DNA of 48,337 bases from an uncultured Muribaculaceae bacterium (GCA_944321685.1 CALUMH010000022.1:1-48337); one strand, 5' to 3'. Numbered from the stretch's first letter, positions 38,164 through 47,156 are shown. Translations and numbers: made by a program. The notes: generated by a model not told the origin, from the sequence alone.

Positions 38164-39561
38164 ATGAAAAATATCAACAACAATGACAAACAGGTGTTTA
38201 AAGCTGCGCAAGCTGCATGGGCCGGTTGGGCTGCATTGCGCGGCAAGCGCCGCCGGAACAAGGATTTCACTTATGGCTCGCAATGGGGCGACACTGTGAC
38301 CGATGCCGACGGTCGCCGTTGCAGCGAATACCGTCGTCTGCAAGAAAGCGGACATGAGCCACTCACCAACAATGTGATACGCCGCCTTGTGCGCAGTGTG
38401 GTGGGGCGTTTTCGCAATAGTATTGCCAAAGAAAACAACAATATCATCATAAACGAACTCGACAGCCGCGCCCTCGAAGAGTTTCTTATTTCAGGCTGCT
38501 GCCTGCAACGGGTGGACATAGGCGGCATAGTTGAAAATCTCAACCCCTACCGTTTCTTCTCCAATGTAATGGAAGATGTACATTGCCGCGACTGCAAAAT
38601 AGCCGGCTACCTGCACGACTTAAATGTGGGGGAACTGATAATGCGGCTTGCCCGTGGCGACCGTAACAGAGCTGGACGGATAAGAGAAATTTACACCCGG
38701 ATAGAAACGTCTGAGAATATATGCAGCACCGCAGTAGGCAATGATGCCGAGAGCGGCGGCAATTTCTTCTCGGCAGCCAACGGACTGATACGGGCAGTGG
38801 AAGTGTGGACACTTGAATTGCAAGAAGTGCTTGAATGCCACGACCGTGCCGGTGGTGAACTATATTTGACCGATACCGGCAATCAAGGCATAATCGATGC
38901 CGAAAACATTCGCCGCCACGAGGCAGGTGTTCCCGGAATAGATGCACGGTGGAGCATCGAAGAAACGTGGCATTGCCGCTGGTTTGCTCCCGACGGCCAC
39001 TGTCTCACACACTACACGTCGCCTTACGGCCACGGTTCACACCCGTTTGTAATAAAATTATATCCGCTCACCGATGGCGAAGTACATTCGTTTGTCGAAG
39101 ACATAATCGACCAGCAAAAGTACATCAACCGCCTTATAACGCTAATCGACCATGTGATGGGCTCAAGCGCAAAGGGTGTGCTGCTTTTCCCCGACTCGGC
39201 TCTGCCCGAAGGGTTTACTTGGCAAGACATGAAACGCATATGGCGCAGCACCGACGGCATATTGCCATATGCCGAAGGATGCTGTACAAACCTGCCGCAA
39301 CAAATCGCGTCGAACAACACCAACATTGGTGCTTACGAACTGCTGTCGTTGCAAATGCGACTTGTTGAAGAAATAAGCGGAATGGGCAGCGTGTTGCAAG
39401 GCAATGCCGCGTCGGGCACACGCCAAGGTGCGCAATTATATGAACGGCAAGTGGAAAATGCCACCATAGCCCTTGCCGACATCTTCGAAACATTCAACAC
39501 ATTCCGCCTCAACCGCAATGCCAAGCTCCGCATGGCCGAACCGTCAGAAAGCGAGGCATAG
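38164..39561 (+). CDS. Phage portal-like protein (orphan)
   Basis: A 465-residue protein resembling P22-type portal proteins. The strongest parts are near residues 315-345 (IIDQQKYINRLITLIDHV, then GSSAKGVLLFP) and 380-440 (IASNNTNIGAYELLSLQM, EEISGMGSVLQGNAASGTR, NATIALADIFETFN). The N-terminal half (ALRGKRRRNKDFTYGSQWGD) also fits. P22 gp1 is longer (about 725 residues). No terminase, capsid, tail, integrase or lysis gene lies nearby, and its neighbours are a lipoprotein and a lipid phosphatase. It may be a domesticated or leftover phage gene. Codon use looks like the neighbours. Confidence 0.75.
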   Translation: MKNINNNDKQVFKAAQAAWAGWAALRGKRRRNKDFTYGSQWGDTVTDADGRRCSEYRRLQESGHEPLTNNVIRRLVRSVVGRFRNSIAKENNNIIINELDSRALEEFLISGCCLQRVDIGGIVENLNPYRFFSNVMEDVHCRDCKIAGYLHDLNVGELIMRLARGDRNRAGRIREIYTRIETSENICSTAVGNDAESGGNFFSAANGLIRAVEVWTLELQEVLECHDRAGGELYLTDTGNQGIIDAENIRRHEAGVPGIDARWSIEETWHCRWFAPDGHCLTHYTSPYGHGSHPFVIKLYPLTDGEVHSFVEDIIDQQKYINRLITLIDHVMGSSAKGVLLFPDSALPEGFTWQDMKRIWRSTDGILPYAEGCCTNLPQQIASNNTNIGAYELLSLQMRLVEEISGMGSVLQGNAASGTRQGAQLYERQVENATIALADIFETFNTFRLNRNAKLRMAEPSESEA

Positions 39562-40352
39562 GCATAATCCGGCCCCACCGGGAGAGCAATATGGCACGCA
39601 CACGGTGGTACATTGCAATTTTGACGTATTACAGTTTGATTTCCTGAAGATTTCCGGATAAAGCCAATATGCCATTTTGTACTGACTATTCCTAAGCAAG
39701 CCCCGGCCAATACATCATTGAAATAATGCCGATTATTATATATTCGCAAATATCCGGTACATGCAGCCACGGCATAACCTGCATATCCTATCCATGGCGA
39801 CACGTCGCGGTACTCGCGATAAAGGAACTCGGCACCCATGAATGCCGTGGCAGTGTGTCCCGACGGGAAAGAATTTCGAGCACCGCTATCAGGCCGTTTT
39901 TCCCTGAACGAGTACTTCATTGCATTTGTCAAAACTGCTTGCACTGCCCACGACATGGCCAGTATTATGGTTCGATCCTTAAAAGAATGCGCCCCTTTTA
40001 CGCCGGCCAAATTAAGGCCATACACGGCAACCATCTGCGAATATTGCAAATAATCGTCGATTTTCACCTTGTTTCGTCCTTTGCCCGACAATGCATCTTG
40101 CACACACTCTCGTTGCGAAGAAAACCAGTCGCCGCCCACCGCATACAATGCAGAAACACCCACGACGGCAGTCGGGATAAGCACTTCCCTCAACTTTAAT
40201 CCATGTGTATCATCGACAATGCACACGGGTAATGATTGTTGACACCACAGGCTGTCGGTTACAGCCATTCCTTGCGCCTTCATTGGCGCAAAACAACTCG
40301 CGAGAAGACACACCACAGGCATGATTCTTCTTGCGAAATGAACGTTTTTCAT
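39544..40352 (-). CDS. PAP2 lipid phosphatase, frameshifted near the C-terminus
   Basis: A PAP2-superfamily acid phosphatase with a signal peptide (1-27). The site is complete: Lys146-Arg153-Pro region (KYSFREKRP), PSGH at 163-166, and Arg203-His209-Asp213 (RIYNNRHYFND). After Lys226 the frame as given reads STKWHIGF and runs on antisense through the portal gene to 39333. One extra base in the T-run at 39675-39678 (A-run on the minus strand) would restore STKMAYWLYPEIFRK, the expected C-terminal helix, and stop at 39544-39546. A homopolymer error or a true frameshift is likely; the active site is unaffected. Confidence 0.85.
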
Positions 40353-40419
40353 CTACGCTGCTCTTTTGTGCGCCGACTATACCCGATAATACGGAGATAC
40401 ACCAAATATCCTGGAGTGT

Positions 40420-40645
40420 GACAAAAAAGAAAGCGCGAGCTTTCTTATCATACTCTGAGGTATTTGGCGTAACCCGTATAGACGATAAGTCGGCCCACGC
40501 TTATAGCGTAGGCATTTACTTGACTTATTCGTGCCTATACATCATCTAATCGCCAAATTTTCAGAGTATATCGAATAATAGTAAACGCGGTAAATTAATA
40601 ATATGTATATTCTCTCGGTTTTCTACATCTTGTTCATTTTTAATA
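40420..40645 (-). ncRNA. Rod-shaped structured RNA with own terminator
   Basis: Read on the minus strand, AUACUCUGA (40561-40569) pairs with UCAGAGUAU (40450-40458). After a small internal loop AUUUGGCG pairs with CGCCAAAU. An asymmetric bubble follows, then GUAUAG, ACG and AUAAGUC pair with GACUUAU, CGU and CUAUAC with two bulges. The tip is a hairpin GCCUACGCU-AUA-AGCGUGGGC. The terminator follows 5 bases after the outer stem. A long rod with a central bubble recalls 6S RNA; a terminator upstream of PAP2 recalls a regulatory leader. Identity is open. Confidence 0.7.
40423..40445 (-). terminator. Terminator of the structured RNA
   Basis: On the minus strand AGAAAGC-TCGC-GCTTTCT followed by TTTTT (plus-strand stem 40428-40434 and 40439-40445, A-run at 40423-40428). 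Confidence 0.75.
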
Positions 40646-40651
40646 TTAATG

Positions 40652-40659
40652 CAAAGTTA
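40652..40659 (-). promoter_or_regulatory. Possible -7 box for the structured RNA
   Basis: The minus strand reads TAACTTTG (complement of 40652-40659). The nearest TTG on that strand (complement of 40682-40684) is 22 bases upstream, slightly beyond the usual spacing. Confidence 0.5.
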
Positions 40660-40764
40660 ACCATTTATTCCGATGGCATGGCAACAGGCAATTATGCCAA
40701 AACTCTATAGATTTGGCCTAAAAGGAACCGGAGGCAATGCCACCTTAATATATCTTACCGGTGA

Positions 40765-41406
40765 TTACAGCGTTCCGGTTTCGATACGCACGCAGATGCG
40801 TTCTATCACGGCATCTTCCTTATTACCCTCGGGATCGTAGCCCGAGCGCATATTCACGCCAAACATTCGCCCGAACGTCTGCCAGAAGCCGGCACGGAAC
40901 GAGCCAAGGAACGCCTTGACTATGTTGAACGACGACTGGTGCGTTTCACGGTTGATGAGTTTCACCAACATTTTTGCCTGCGACCGTGTGAATTTTTTCA
41001 TCACAGGTTTATATTGCTCAAAAATCGCATCCTCGAAATCTTTCAAATACTGCTGTTTCTCTTTTTCAGTCTCAAATGTTTCAAGGTATTCATATGTCTC
41101 AAGCAACGTGGAGCATATAAGTTTGGCATACGGTAGCGTCTTTCTCACATCGCGCACCGTGCGCCAATAAAATTCTTCTTCTTTTTTGTTTTTGAACCGT
41201 TCGGGCGGATATATGGTGATAGGGTTCATGACTATCATGCACAAAGTGTCGCCCGTGGCCTCGTCCACAAAATGGTATTTGCCTTTATACACCCGCTGCA
41301 AGCCCGACACGGGAGTGACCTCGGGCGCGCCATCTTGTGCCACCGACGGCAACAGGCTTGTCACAAGAAGCGTAATTGAAATTATGATACGATACAAACC
41401 CCTCAT
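40765..41406 (-). CDS. Exported DUF4294 protein
   Basis: A protein of about 213 residues with a signal peptide (LYRIIISITLLVTSLLPSVAQ). The DUF4294 core is clear: WRTVRDVRKTLPYAKLICSTLLETYEYLETFETEKEKQQYLKDFE, shown here as the family's Lys/Glu-rich helical region, and later KLINRETHQSSFNIVKAFLGS. Function is unknown. The ATG at 41406 (MRGLYRI) gives a compact signal peptide; the first in-frame ATG is at 41424, one base after the pdxB stop. It is the last gene of a three-gene minus-strand unit. Confidence 0.82.
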   Translation of the reverse strand: MRGLYRIIISITLLVTSLLPSVAQDGAPEVTPVSGLQRVYKGKYHFVDEATGDTLCMIVMNPITIYPPERFKNKKEEEFYWRTVRDVRKTLPYAKLICSTLLETYEYLETFETEKEKQQYLKDFEDAIFEQYKPVMKKFTRSQAKMLVKLINRETHQSSFNIVKAFLGSFRAGFWQTFGRMFGVNMRSGYDPEGNKEDAVIERICVRIETGTL

Positions 41407-41424
41407 AATAAACATATATGGCAA

Positions 41425-42441
41425 TTATTCCACTTCATGGCGCAAGTCATAGCCATTGCGTTGCTGCTCGAATTGTTCCGGACATGATTTCAATCGTGCA
41501 GTATCGGCAAGAGGGTCATAACTCTCCATAATCCTGCCAAGCGTAACTTTGGCGGCACCTTTGGCAGGAGCCGTAGTCTGCGGTACCTCGGCGTTTATTC
41601 CAAAATGCCTGTTCAAGGCCTCCACAATCATTGCCGTACCCCTGATTTTACCTTCTTGCGAATACCCGGCAATATGAGGTGTAGCAATAAAAGCACGTTC
41701 AAGCAGTTGCAAGTCGATGCAAGGCTCGTTCTCCCAGCAATCAATTGCCACATCACCTATTTTACCCGTTTGCAACCCGTCAAGCAGGGCAGCAGTATCG
41801 GCAATAGGCCCGCGCGCGCTGTTGATGAGCAGGCGGCAATGTTGCAACTTGTTTACAAATTCCTTGTCGCACAAGTGCCACGTGGCATCGCTGCCATCAC
41901 GGGTAAACGGCGTGTGAAATGTGATTATATCGGCCTCACGGGCTATTTCTTCGAGTTCCACGCCATGAAAGCCGCCTTTTTCCGCACGTTGGCGCGGAGG
42001 GTCGTTCAACAACACTTTGAACCCCGTTCCCGTAGCCCATCGTGCTATGATGCTTCCCACATGGCCTACACCGACAATACCGATAGTAATGTGCCGGGGG
42101 TCTTCAATGCCATCACGAAGCATCAGCCTGCCCACCGTAGCCAACACATATTGAGCCACTGCCGGAGCATTACACCCCGGGGCATTATGCACCGCAATGC
42201 CACGACTGCGGCAATAATCGAGGTCGATATGGTCGGTGCCTATGGTGGCACTTCCCACAAAGGTGCACCGGCTGCCATCGAGCAACGCCGCATCGCACCG
42301 TGTGCGTGTTCGCACCACAAGGGCGTCGGCATCGGCCACAGCACCGGCAGTTATGTCTTGATAGGGCAAATATTCTACCGTTGCATACGGTTCAAGCACC
42401 CCTTTTATATAAGGTATATGGTTTTCAATTACAAATTTCAT
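41425..42441 (-). CDS. pdxB: 4-phosphoerythronate dehydrogenase
   Basis: A 338-residue NAD-dependent D-2-hydroxyacid dehydrogenase of the PdxB group, second step of the DXP-dependent pyridoxal phosphate pathway. FVGSATIGTDHIDLDY and GIAVHNAPGCNAPAVAQYVL mark the family; the nucleotide motif is GIVGVGHVGSI. Catalytic residues lie in NSARGPIAD (Arg), a Glu in CWENEP and His in TPHIAGYS. The C-terminal region is shorter than the dimerisation domain of E. coli PdxB but of normal length for Bacteroidales. It lies 9 bases after the membrane-protein gene. Confidence 0.92.
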   Translation of the reverse strand: MKFVIENHIPYIKGVLEPYATVEYLPYQDITAGAVADADALVVRTRTRCDAALLDGSRCTFVGSATIGTDHIDLDYCRSRGIAVHNAPGCNAPAVAQYVLATVGRLMLRDGIEDPRHITIGIVGVGHVGSIIARWATGTGFKVLLNDPPRQRAEKGGFHGVELEEIAREADIITFHTPFTRDGSDATWHLCDKEFVNKLQHCRLLINSARGPIADTAALLDGLQTGKIGDVAIDCWENEPCIDLQLLERAFIATPHIAGYSQEGKIRGTAMIVEALNRHFGINAEVPQTTAPAKGAAKVTLGRIMESYDPLADTARLKSCPEQFEQQRNGYDLRHEVE

Positions 42442-42450
42442 CTTCGAGCA

Positions 42451-43428
42451 TTACCATATTATATTATATACACACAATCCCAAGCACGCTGCATACAGTG
42501 CCAGCATGGGAATATATCTCCTGTCGCTATTGCTTATGGTGAAAGCGTGCCCCACTTGCACGGCAAAGCATAAATTAAACGTAGGCATATAAGACGTGAC
42601 ATTGGCACTGTCCAGTATCATCATTATAATAGTGGTGATTGTCAACACCGTGAAAAATCCGTTACAGGCTCTACGCTTGGCATTGTAGCTGATTATGCGC
42701 ATCATGTTAGACATCATCAACAACAATGTGGCAAGCACCGACACAGCACAAGTGGCAACAAGCACCCATGAAACATCTTCGATATTCCAAGCAGCTTTGA
42801 CACCGGGCACATTGAAATCGTCCGGCGATATTATACCGAAACCGTAGCAAATCCAATAAGGCGTCAACAATCCCAAAAGCATGGCAATAAACCCCTTCAA
42901 TCCCATTACACGCATTTGCATAAACCCGATGAAAAATACCGCCGTAAGATACAATGCCGTAAACTGGAACATGGCATAAAAGCCAAGCAGCGCAAAAACC
43001 ATGAATATGCTGCGGGAAGAAAAACGCCGTTGATAAGTATCGAAAAGCATATATGCCGCCGCACTCACCACAACAAGCATCAAAGTTCCATCGTGAAAAT
43101 TCCCGCTTATGGCCGGAGTGGCAATTTGCAACATCAGGAATGCCGACAATGAAACTGCCGCATTGGCCCTTATGAAACCATAAAGGCGATTAAGGTGCTT
43201 AAGCCAATAACCTGCAGCCACGATGCAGGCAACATTGAGCAGCATGGATACCGCTCCCGGTGAAAGCCACAAATTGCACAACGGGAAAAACATCCCGTTG
43301 TTGCCATTGCAAGCAAGGCTCCCTCCCATGGCAACATAAATAATCGCCACCGCTACAAGTATCCCCACTGCTACCGCATTAAAGCTGCGACTTTCAAGAA
43401 ACCGGTCTATTATTACTTCATTATTCAC
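42451..43428 (-). CDS. Polytopic membrane protein, unknown
   Basis: A 325-residue protein with about nine or ten membrane helices spread over the whole length, starting at about 18-35. The N-terminal cytosolic lead is MNNEVIIDRFLESRSF. No catalytic motif is visible. It resembles DUF6427-type proteins of Bacteroidetes in build, but I cannot confirm the family. It precedes pdxB by 9 bases and is probably the first gene of that operon. Confidence 0.7.
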   Translation of the reverse strand: MNNEVIIDRFLESRSFNAVAVGILVAVAIIYVAMGGSLACNGNNGMFFPLCNLWLSPGAVSMLLNVACIVAAGYWLKHLNRLYGFIRANAAVSLSAFLMLQIATPAISGNFHDGTLMLVVVSAAAYMLFDTYQRRFSSRSIFMVFALLGFYAMFQFTALYLTAVFFIGFMQMRVMGLKGFIAMLLGLLTPYWICYGFGIISPDDFNVPGVKAAWNIEDVSWVLVATCAVSVLATLLLMMSNMMRIISYNAKRRACNGFFTVLTITTIIMMILDSANVTSYMPTFNLCFAVQVGHAFTISNSDRRYIPMLALYAACLGLCVYNIIW

Positions 43429-43447
43429 TTCTTACCGAATTTGGTGG

Positions 43448-43455
43448 CAAAGTTA
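43448..43455 (-). promoter_or_regulatory. Possible -7 box for the pdxB operon
   Basis: The minus strand reads TAACTTTG (complement of 43448-43455), 20 bases before the start at 43428. The -33 element is unclear. Confidence 0.5.
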
Positions 43456-43531
43456 ATGCAAGTTGAGTGCAGAATAAAACAAACTTGTTCGTTTTTTATG
43501 CCGAAATCCATGCTTATTCAATAACTTGAAT

Positions 43532-43539
43532 TAAATTTG
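43532..43539 (+). promoter_or_regulatory. Possible -7 box for the mutarotase gene
   Basis: TAAATTTG lies 48 bases before the ATG at 43587. No TTTG sits at the expected upstream distance. Confidence 0.45.
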
Positions 43540-43586
43540 CACAACCATATAAACATATCTGATTACAACTTAAGAAAAAAATAGTT

Positions 43587-43955
43587 ATGGAAGGATACCC
43601 CGTAAAACAATATGATGTACCTGTAAAACGCTATTGCCAAACATTGGAGATTGAAGGTGACCCCGAATCGATTGCCGAATATTGCAAACGTCACAACGAG
43701 ATTTGGCCCGAGATTGTGCAAGGAATACGCCAAGTGGGCATACTTGAAATGGAGATATACATTTGTGGCTCCAGAGTGTTCATGATTGTTGAAACTCCTC
43801 TCGACTTTGATTGGGATACCGCAATGGCACGTCTTGCCACCTTGCCGCGCCAGCAAGAATGGGAAGATTATGTATCATTGTTCCAAAAGGCCAAACCGGG
43901 CATGACCTCGACCGAAAAATGGCGTCCTATGGAACGAATGTTCCGTTTGAAATAA
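43587..43955 (+). CDS. L-rhamnose mutarotase family protein
   Basis: A 122-residue small ferredoxin-like-fold protein of the RhaM family, which interconverts the anomers of L-rhamnose. RYCQTLEIEGDPESIAEY, the catalytic-region KRHNEIWPEI and the C-terminal EKWRPMERMF are the family hallmarks. No rhamnose isomerase or kinase gene is near, so the sugar could be another deoxyhexose. It stands alone on the plus strand and ends beside the second small repeat element. Confidence 0.88.
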   Translation: MEGYPVKQYDVPVKRYCQTLEIEGDPESIAEYCKRHNEIWPEIVQGIRQVGILEMEIYICGSRVFMIVETPLDFDWDTAMARLATLPRQQEWEDYVSLFQKAKPGMTSTEKWRPMERMFRLK

Positions 43956-44002
43956 GTTTTTGATAAAGATATGAAGGCAACGTATCAAAATGCGTTTTTG
44001 CC

Positions 44003-44191
44003 CACATAGAGGGTGTGCCGAAATGTAAATTCAAAAGGGGGCGGCAAAGCCGTACAATCTGCATTTTGACACACCTTCTACAACCGCCATATCACATAAA
44101 AACATTGTAAATCAGCCACCACTATTTTAGCGAAGATGTACAATCGTCTTCAAATAGTAGTGGCTGATTTATGATACACTCCCCCTATGTG
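44003..44191. mobile_element. Small inverted-repeat element (MITE-like), copy 2
   Basis: A 189-base unit with 15-base imperfect terminal inverted repeats (CACATAGAGGGTGTG at 44003-44017 and its partner at 44177-44191). Inside are a hairpin with GGTGTG ends (44011-44076, holding GGC-AAA-GCC) and a 19-base inverted repeat with one mismatch (44109-44127 and 44152-44170) around GAAGA/TCTTC. The stretch before it (CATAAAA, then TTGTAAATCA) also occurs in copy 1 near 35985-36004. It lies between two convergent genes and may also end their transcripts. Confidence 0.65.
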
Positions 44192-44198
44192 TAGAGCT

Positions 44199-45482
44199 TT
44201 ATTTCAAGTCAAAGCCGATGTCGCGGCGGAAATTCTTACCTTCAAAGTCAATCTTTTCTATATTGGCGTATGATTTGCGCAATGCATCTTCTTTGCTGTC
44301 GCCATACGAACTTACGGCAATCACGCGGCCACCCGAAGTGAGTAATGTGCCATCTTCGGTCAGGCGCGTTCCTGCATGAAACAAAATGCTATCGGCGACC
44401 TTTTCGGTTCCTGTAATCACCTTGCCCTTGGCATAACTGCCCGGATATCCGGCCGAAACCATCATCACAGTGGTGGCATACCGGCTGTCGATATTGAGTT
44501 CCCTTTCGGCAAGAGTGCCCGTCACCACACCTTCGAGCAAGTCGAGCAGGTCACTTTCTATGCGCAACATCACCACTTCGGTTTCGGGGTCGCCCATTCT
44601 TACATTATATTCTATCACATATGGATCGCCATTGACATTTATCAACCCCAGGAAAATAAATCCGCGATATGTTATCTCTTCCTGCTTCAGGCCGTTGATC
44701 GTGGGCTTTATGATACGCTCCTCCACCTTGTGCATGAAATCGGCATCGGCAAAGCTTACAGGAGAAACAGCTCCCATTCCGCCGGTATTAGGGCCGGTAT
44801 CACCCTCGCCAATACGTTTGTAGTCTTTGGCCACCGGCAGTATCTTGTAGCTTGAACCATCGGTAAGCACAAAAACCGAGCATTCTATTCCGCTCAGGAA
44901 TTGCTCAATGACCACACGGCTCGATGATGCGCCAAACATTCCGCCAAGCATCGCGCGCAACTGCTCCTTGGCCTCGTCCAAATCGGGAACGATAAGCACG
45001 CCTTTCCCGGCTGCAAGCCCATCGGCTTTGAGCACGTAAGGCGGCTTTTGGCTTTCAAGGAACTCAAAACCCTTGTCAATAGTGGTTGCATCAACGCTCA
45101 AATGATCGGCTGTAGGTATGCCATGGCGCATCATGAATTCCTTGGCAAAATCCTTGCTGCCTTCAAGCCTTGCCCCCGCTTGTGACGGTCCCACCACCGG
45201 CACACCTTGCAATGCGGCATCTCCGGCAAAATAATCATAAATTCCTGCCACAAGAGGGTCTTCGTTTCCCACCACTACCATGTTCACGGCATTGGTGGTA
45301 ACAAATTCCTTTATTGCGTCGAAATCAAGTGGTGACAAGTTGACATTCACCCCGTATTGCGATGTTCCGCCATTGCCAGGCGCAATATACAACTTCTCCA
45401 ACTTCGGGCTTTGTGCAAGTTTCCATGCCAAAGCCGATTCACGGCCACCCGAGCCTAACAATAATATAGTGTACTTTTTCAT
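44199..45482 (-). CDS. purD: Phosphoribosylamine-glycine ligase
   Basis: A 427-residue ATP-grasp enzyme that joins glycine to phosphoribosylamine in purine synthesis. The start [20 protein letters not shown] and GNGGTSQYG are typical. [34 protein letters not shown] and [11 protein letters not shown] mark the ATP-grasp core. Length is normal. It begins 12 bases after the methyltransferase gene, so it is the last gene of the cysE operon. Confidence 0.97.
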   Translation of the reverse strand: MKKYTILLLGSGGRESALAWKLAQSPKLEKLYIAPGNGGTSQYGVNVNLSPLDFDAIKEFVTTNAVNMVVVGNEDPLVAGIYDYFAGDAALQGVPVVGPSQAGARLEGSKDFAKEFMMRHGIPTADHLSVDATTIDKGFEFLESQKPPYVLKADGLAAGKGVLIVPDLDEAKEQLRAMLGGMFGASSSRVVIEQFLSGIECSVFVLTDGSSYKILPVAKDYKRIGEGDTGPNTGGMGAVSPVSFADADFMHKVEERIIKPTINGLKQEEITYRGFIFLGLINVNGDPYVIEYNVRMGDPETEVVMLRIESDLLDLLEGVVTGTLAERELNIDSRYATTVMMVSAGYPGSYAKGKVITGTEKVADSILFHAGTRLTEDGTLLTSGGRVIAVSSYGDSKEDALRKSYANIEKIDFEGKNFRRDIGFDLK

Positions 45483-45494
45483 TGTAGCTTGATT

Positions 45495-47156
45495 TTATTC
45501 GTTTTCGTTTCCTTTATTCTCTTCGGGCAAATCGGTACGTCGCCAACTGTTGCGCCGTCCGTGTATTATGGGTTGCTCTTTGTCGGCCGAAAGTTGCGGT
45601 TGTCTGAATTTAACTATACGGCTTGTACGAGCCTCGTTATGCTCTTGTTCCCGTTGCTGTCCCGCATTGTTGTCACCGGTTTCGGAACGCCGCGATTGGC
45701 GTTCTTCATCACCCATTCGCTTGTTACGGCGAGACTCTTCCTCACGGCGACGTTCATGATACGGCTTGCGCAATTTTTCTTCAAGGGCATTTTTGGGTTT
45801 CCCTTCGGTATGGAATCGGGATTTGCGTTCACGGCGTTCACCTTCCTTGCGGTTACCGTCACCATCTTCCCTGCGCCACTTGTTAACACGGGATTTTTCT
45901 CCATTTTTGTCATCCTTAAACGTAGGTTCAAATTCACGGCGGCGATATTCCGGTTTCCTTTCTCCCTTGAACTCTTCGTTCTTAACACTTCGGCCTTCCT
46001 TGCGGAATTCGGCATATGTTCCTTCAAATATCACATACTCACGCAATTCGCATTCCAGTGCACCGTTGTATAACGGGAATTTCAACGACGGCTTAAGGCC
46101 TATGGAATCGAGCAACTCGGTATTGTAACCAATAACCCATGCCTTGTACCCCTTGAACACCCTTTTCAGTTTCTCGCCAAGTGTGCGGTACAACCCCTCC
46201 ATATCTTCCACGGCAATGCGTTCTCCATATGGAGGATTGGTTACAAGTATTCCACCTTCATGAGCCACTTCTTCTATATTTTGCAACGGCTGAGCCTTTA
46301 ATTCTATATATTTCCCCACCGATGCACTCTTGATGTTGCGCGAAGCTATATCTATGGCCTTTGGAGAAATGTCCGAGCCGTAGATTTTATTGGTAAACGG
46401 ACGCTCATGGCTGTCGTCGTTATAAATTTCTTCAAACAATTCATGGTCGAAGTCGGGCCAACGTTCAAAGGCGAAATTCGACCTGAAAATGCCCGGATTG
46501 ATATTGGCTGCAATGAGAGCCGCCTCGATAAGGAATGTTCCGGAACCGCACATCGGGTCAACAAAGTCGGTCTCGCCATGCCATCCGGCAAGCATAATTA
46601 TACCGGCAGCAAGCACTTCGTTGATGGGAGCCTCGGTTTGTGCAACACGATAACCGCGCTTGTGCAACGACTCTCCCGAACTGTCCAACGACAATATAAC
46701 TTCGTTATCCGAAATATGCACGTCAAACATGAAATCGGCATTATTCAACCTTATCGACGGACGCTTGCCATATTTCTCGGTGAAATAATCAGCTATGGCA
46801 TCTTTCACCCGGTAAGTTACAAACCTGCTGTGGCGGAATTTCTCGCTGAATACCGTCGCGTCAATCGAGAATGTTTGCGACGGATTTATATAACTATCCC
46901 ACGCAAAATCCTTTACGGCATTATACAGCTCGTCGGCATCTTGCGCATAAAATTTATATATAGGCTTCAATATCCTGAGTGCCGTGCGGCAACATATATT
47001 GGCACGGTACAGCACGGCAAGATCACCCACAAACGACACCATGCGGTTGCCAGGTTCTACATTTTCGGCTCCTAATTGCTTTAATTCTTCGGCCAATACG
47101 TTCTCAAGCCCCTTAAACGTCTTGGCCACCATTTCAAATTTGCTACTTATCATCAC
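45495..47156 (-). CDS. THUMP-domain RNA methyltransferase with charged tail
   Basis: A 553-residue SAM-dependent methyltransferase of the RlmL/RlmK N-terminal type, predicted to modify a guanine N2 in 23S rRNA. A THUMP domain (about 45-160) precedes the Rossmann-like catalytic part with VDPMCGSGTF at 199-208 and NPPY at 307-310. The family fold ends near 380. Residues 381-553 form an added tail very rich in Arg, Lys and Glu with no domain I recognise. Its start overlaps the cysE end by 14 bases; a later ATG at 47132 would avoid this. Confidence 0.88.
   Translation of the reverse strand: MMISSKFEMVAKTFKGLENVLAEELKQLGAENVEPGNRMVSFVGDLAVLYRANICCRTALRILKPIYKFYAQDADELYNAVKDFAWDSYINPSQTFSIDATVFSEKFRHSRFVTYRVKDAIADYFTEKYGKRPSIRLNNADFMFDVHISDNEVILSLDSSGESLHKRGYRVAQTEAPINEVLAAGIIMLAGWHGETDFVDPMCGSGTFLIEAALIAANINPGIFRSNFAFERWPDFDHELFEEIYNDDSHERPFTNKIYGSDISPKAIDIASRNIKSASVGKYIELKAQPLQNIEEVAHEGGILVTNPPYGERIAVEDMEGLYRTLGEKLKRVFKGYKAWVIGYNTELLDSIGLKPSLKFPLYNGALECELREYVIFEGTYAEFRKEGRSVKNEEFKGERKPEYRRREFEPTFKDDKNGEKSRVNKWRREDGDGNRKEGERRERKSRFHTEGKPKNALEEKLRKPYHERRREEESRRNKRMGDEERQSRRSETGDNNAGQQREQEHNEARTSRIVKFRQPQLSADKEQPIIHGRRNSWRRTDLPEENKGNENE

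Larger units (their letters stand above)
40353..40764. other. 412-base gap holding a structured RNA
   Basis: No gene. On the minus strand the order is: -7 box at 40652-40659, an AT-rich stretch, a long rod-shaped fold at 40450-40569, an intrinsic terminator at 40423-40445, then about 70 bases to the PAP2 start. Between 40660 and 40764, after the DUF4294 stop, nothing else stands out. Confidence 0.6.

Noticed and set aside
39333..39543. Extension of the PAP2 frame antisense to the portal gene
   Set aside because: The extension appears only because of a one-base shift; the alternative frame gives the expected PAP2 C-terminus.
40450..40569. Integron attC site
   Set aside because: The long palindrome lacks the paired GTTRRRY/RYYYAAC core sites, no integrase or cassette is near, and a terminator follows it, which fits an RNA better.
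41605..42573. 322-codon plus-strand frame over pdxB
   Set aside because: It is antisense to a clear pdxB gene and shows no domain.
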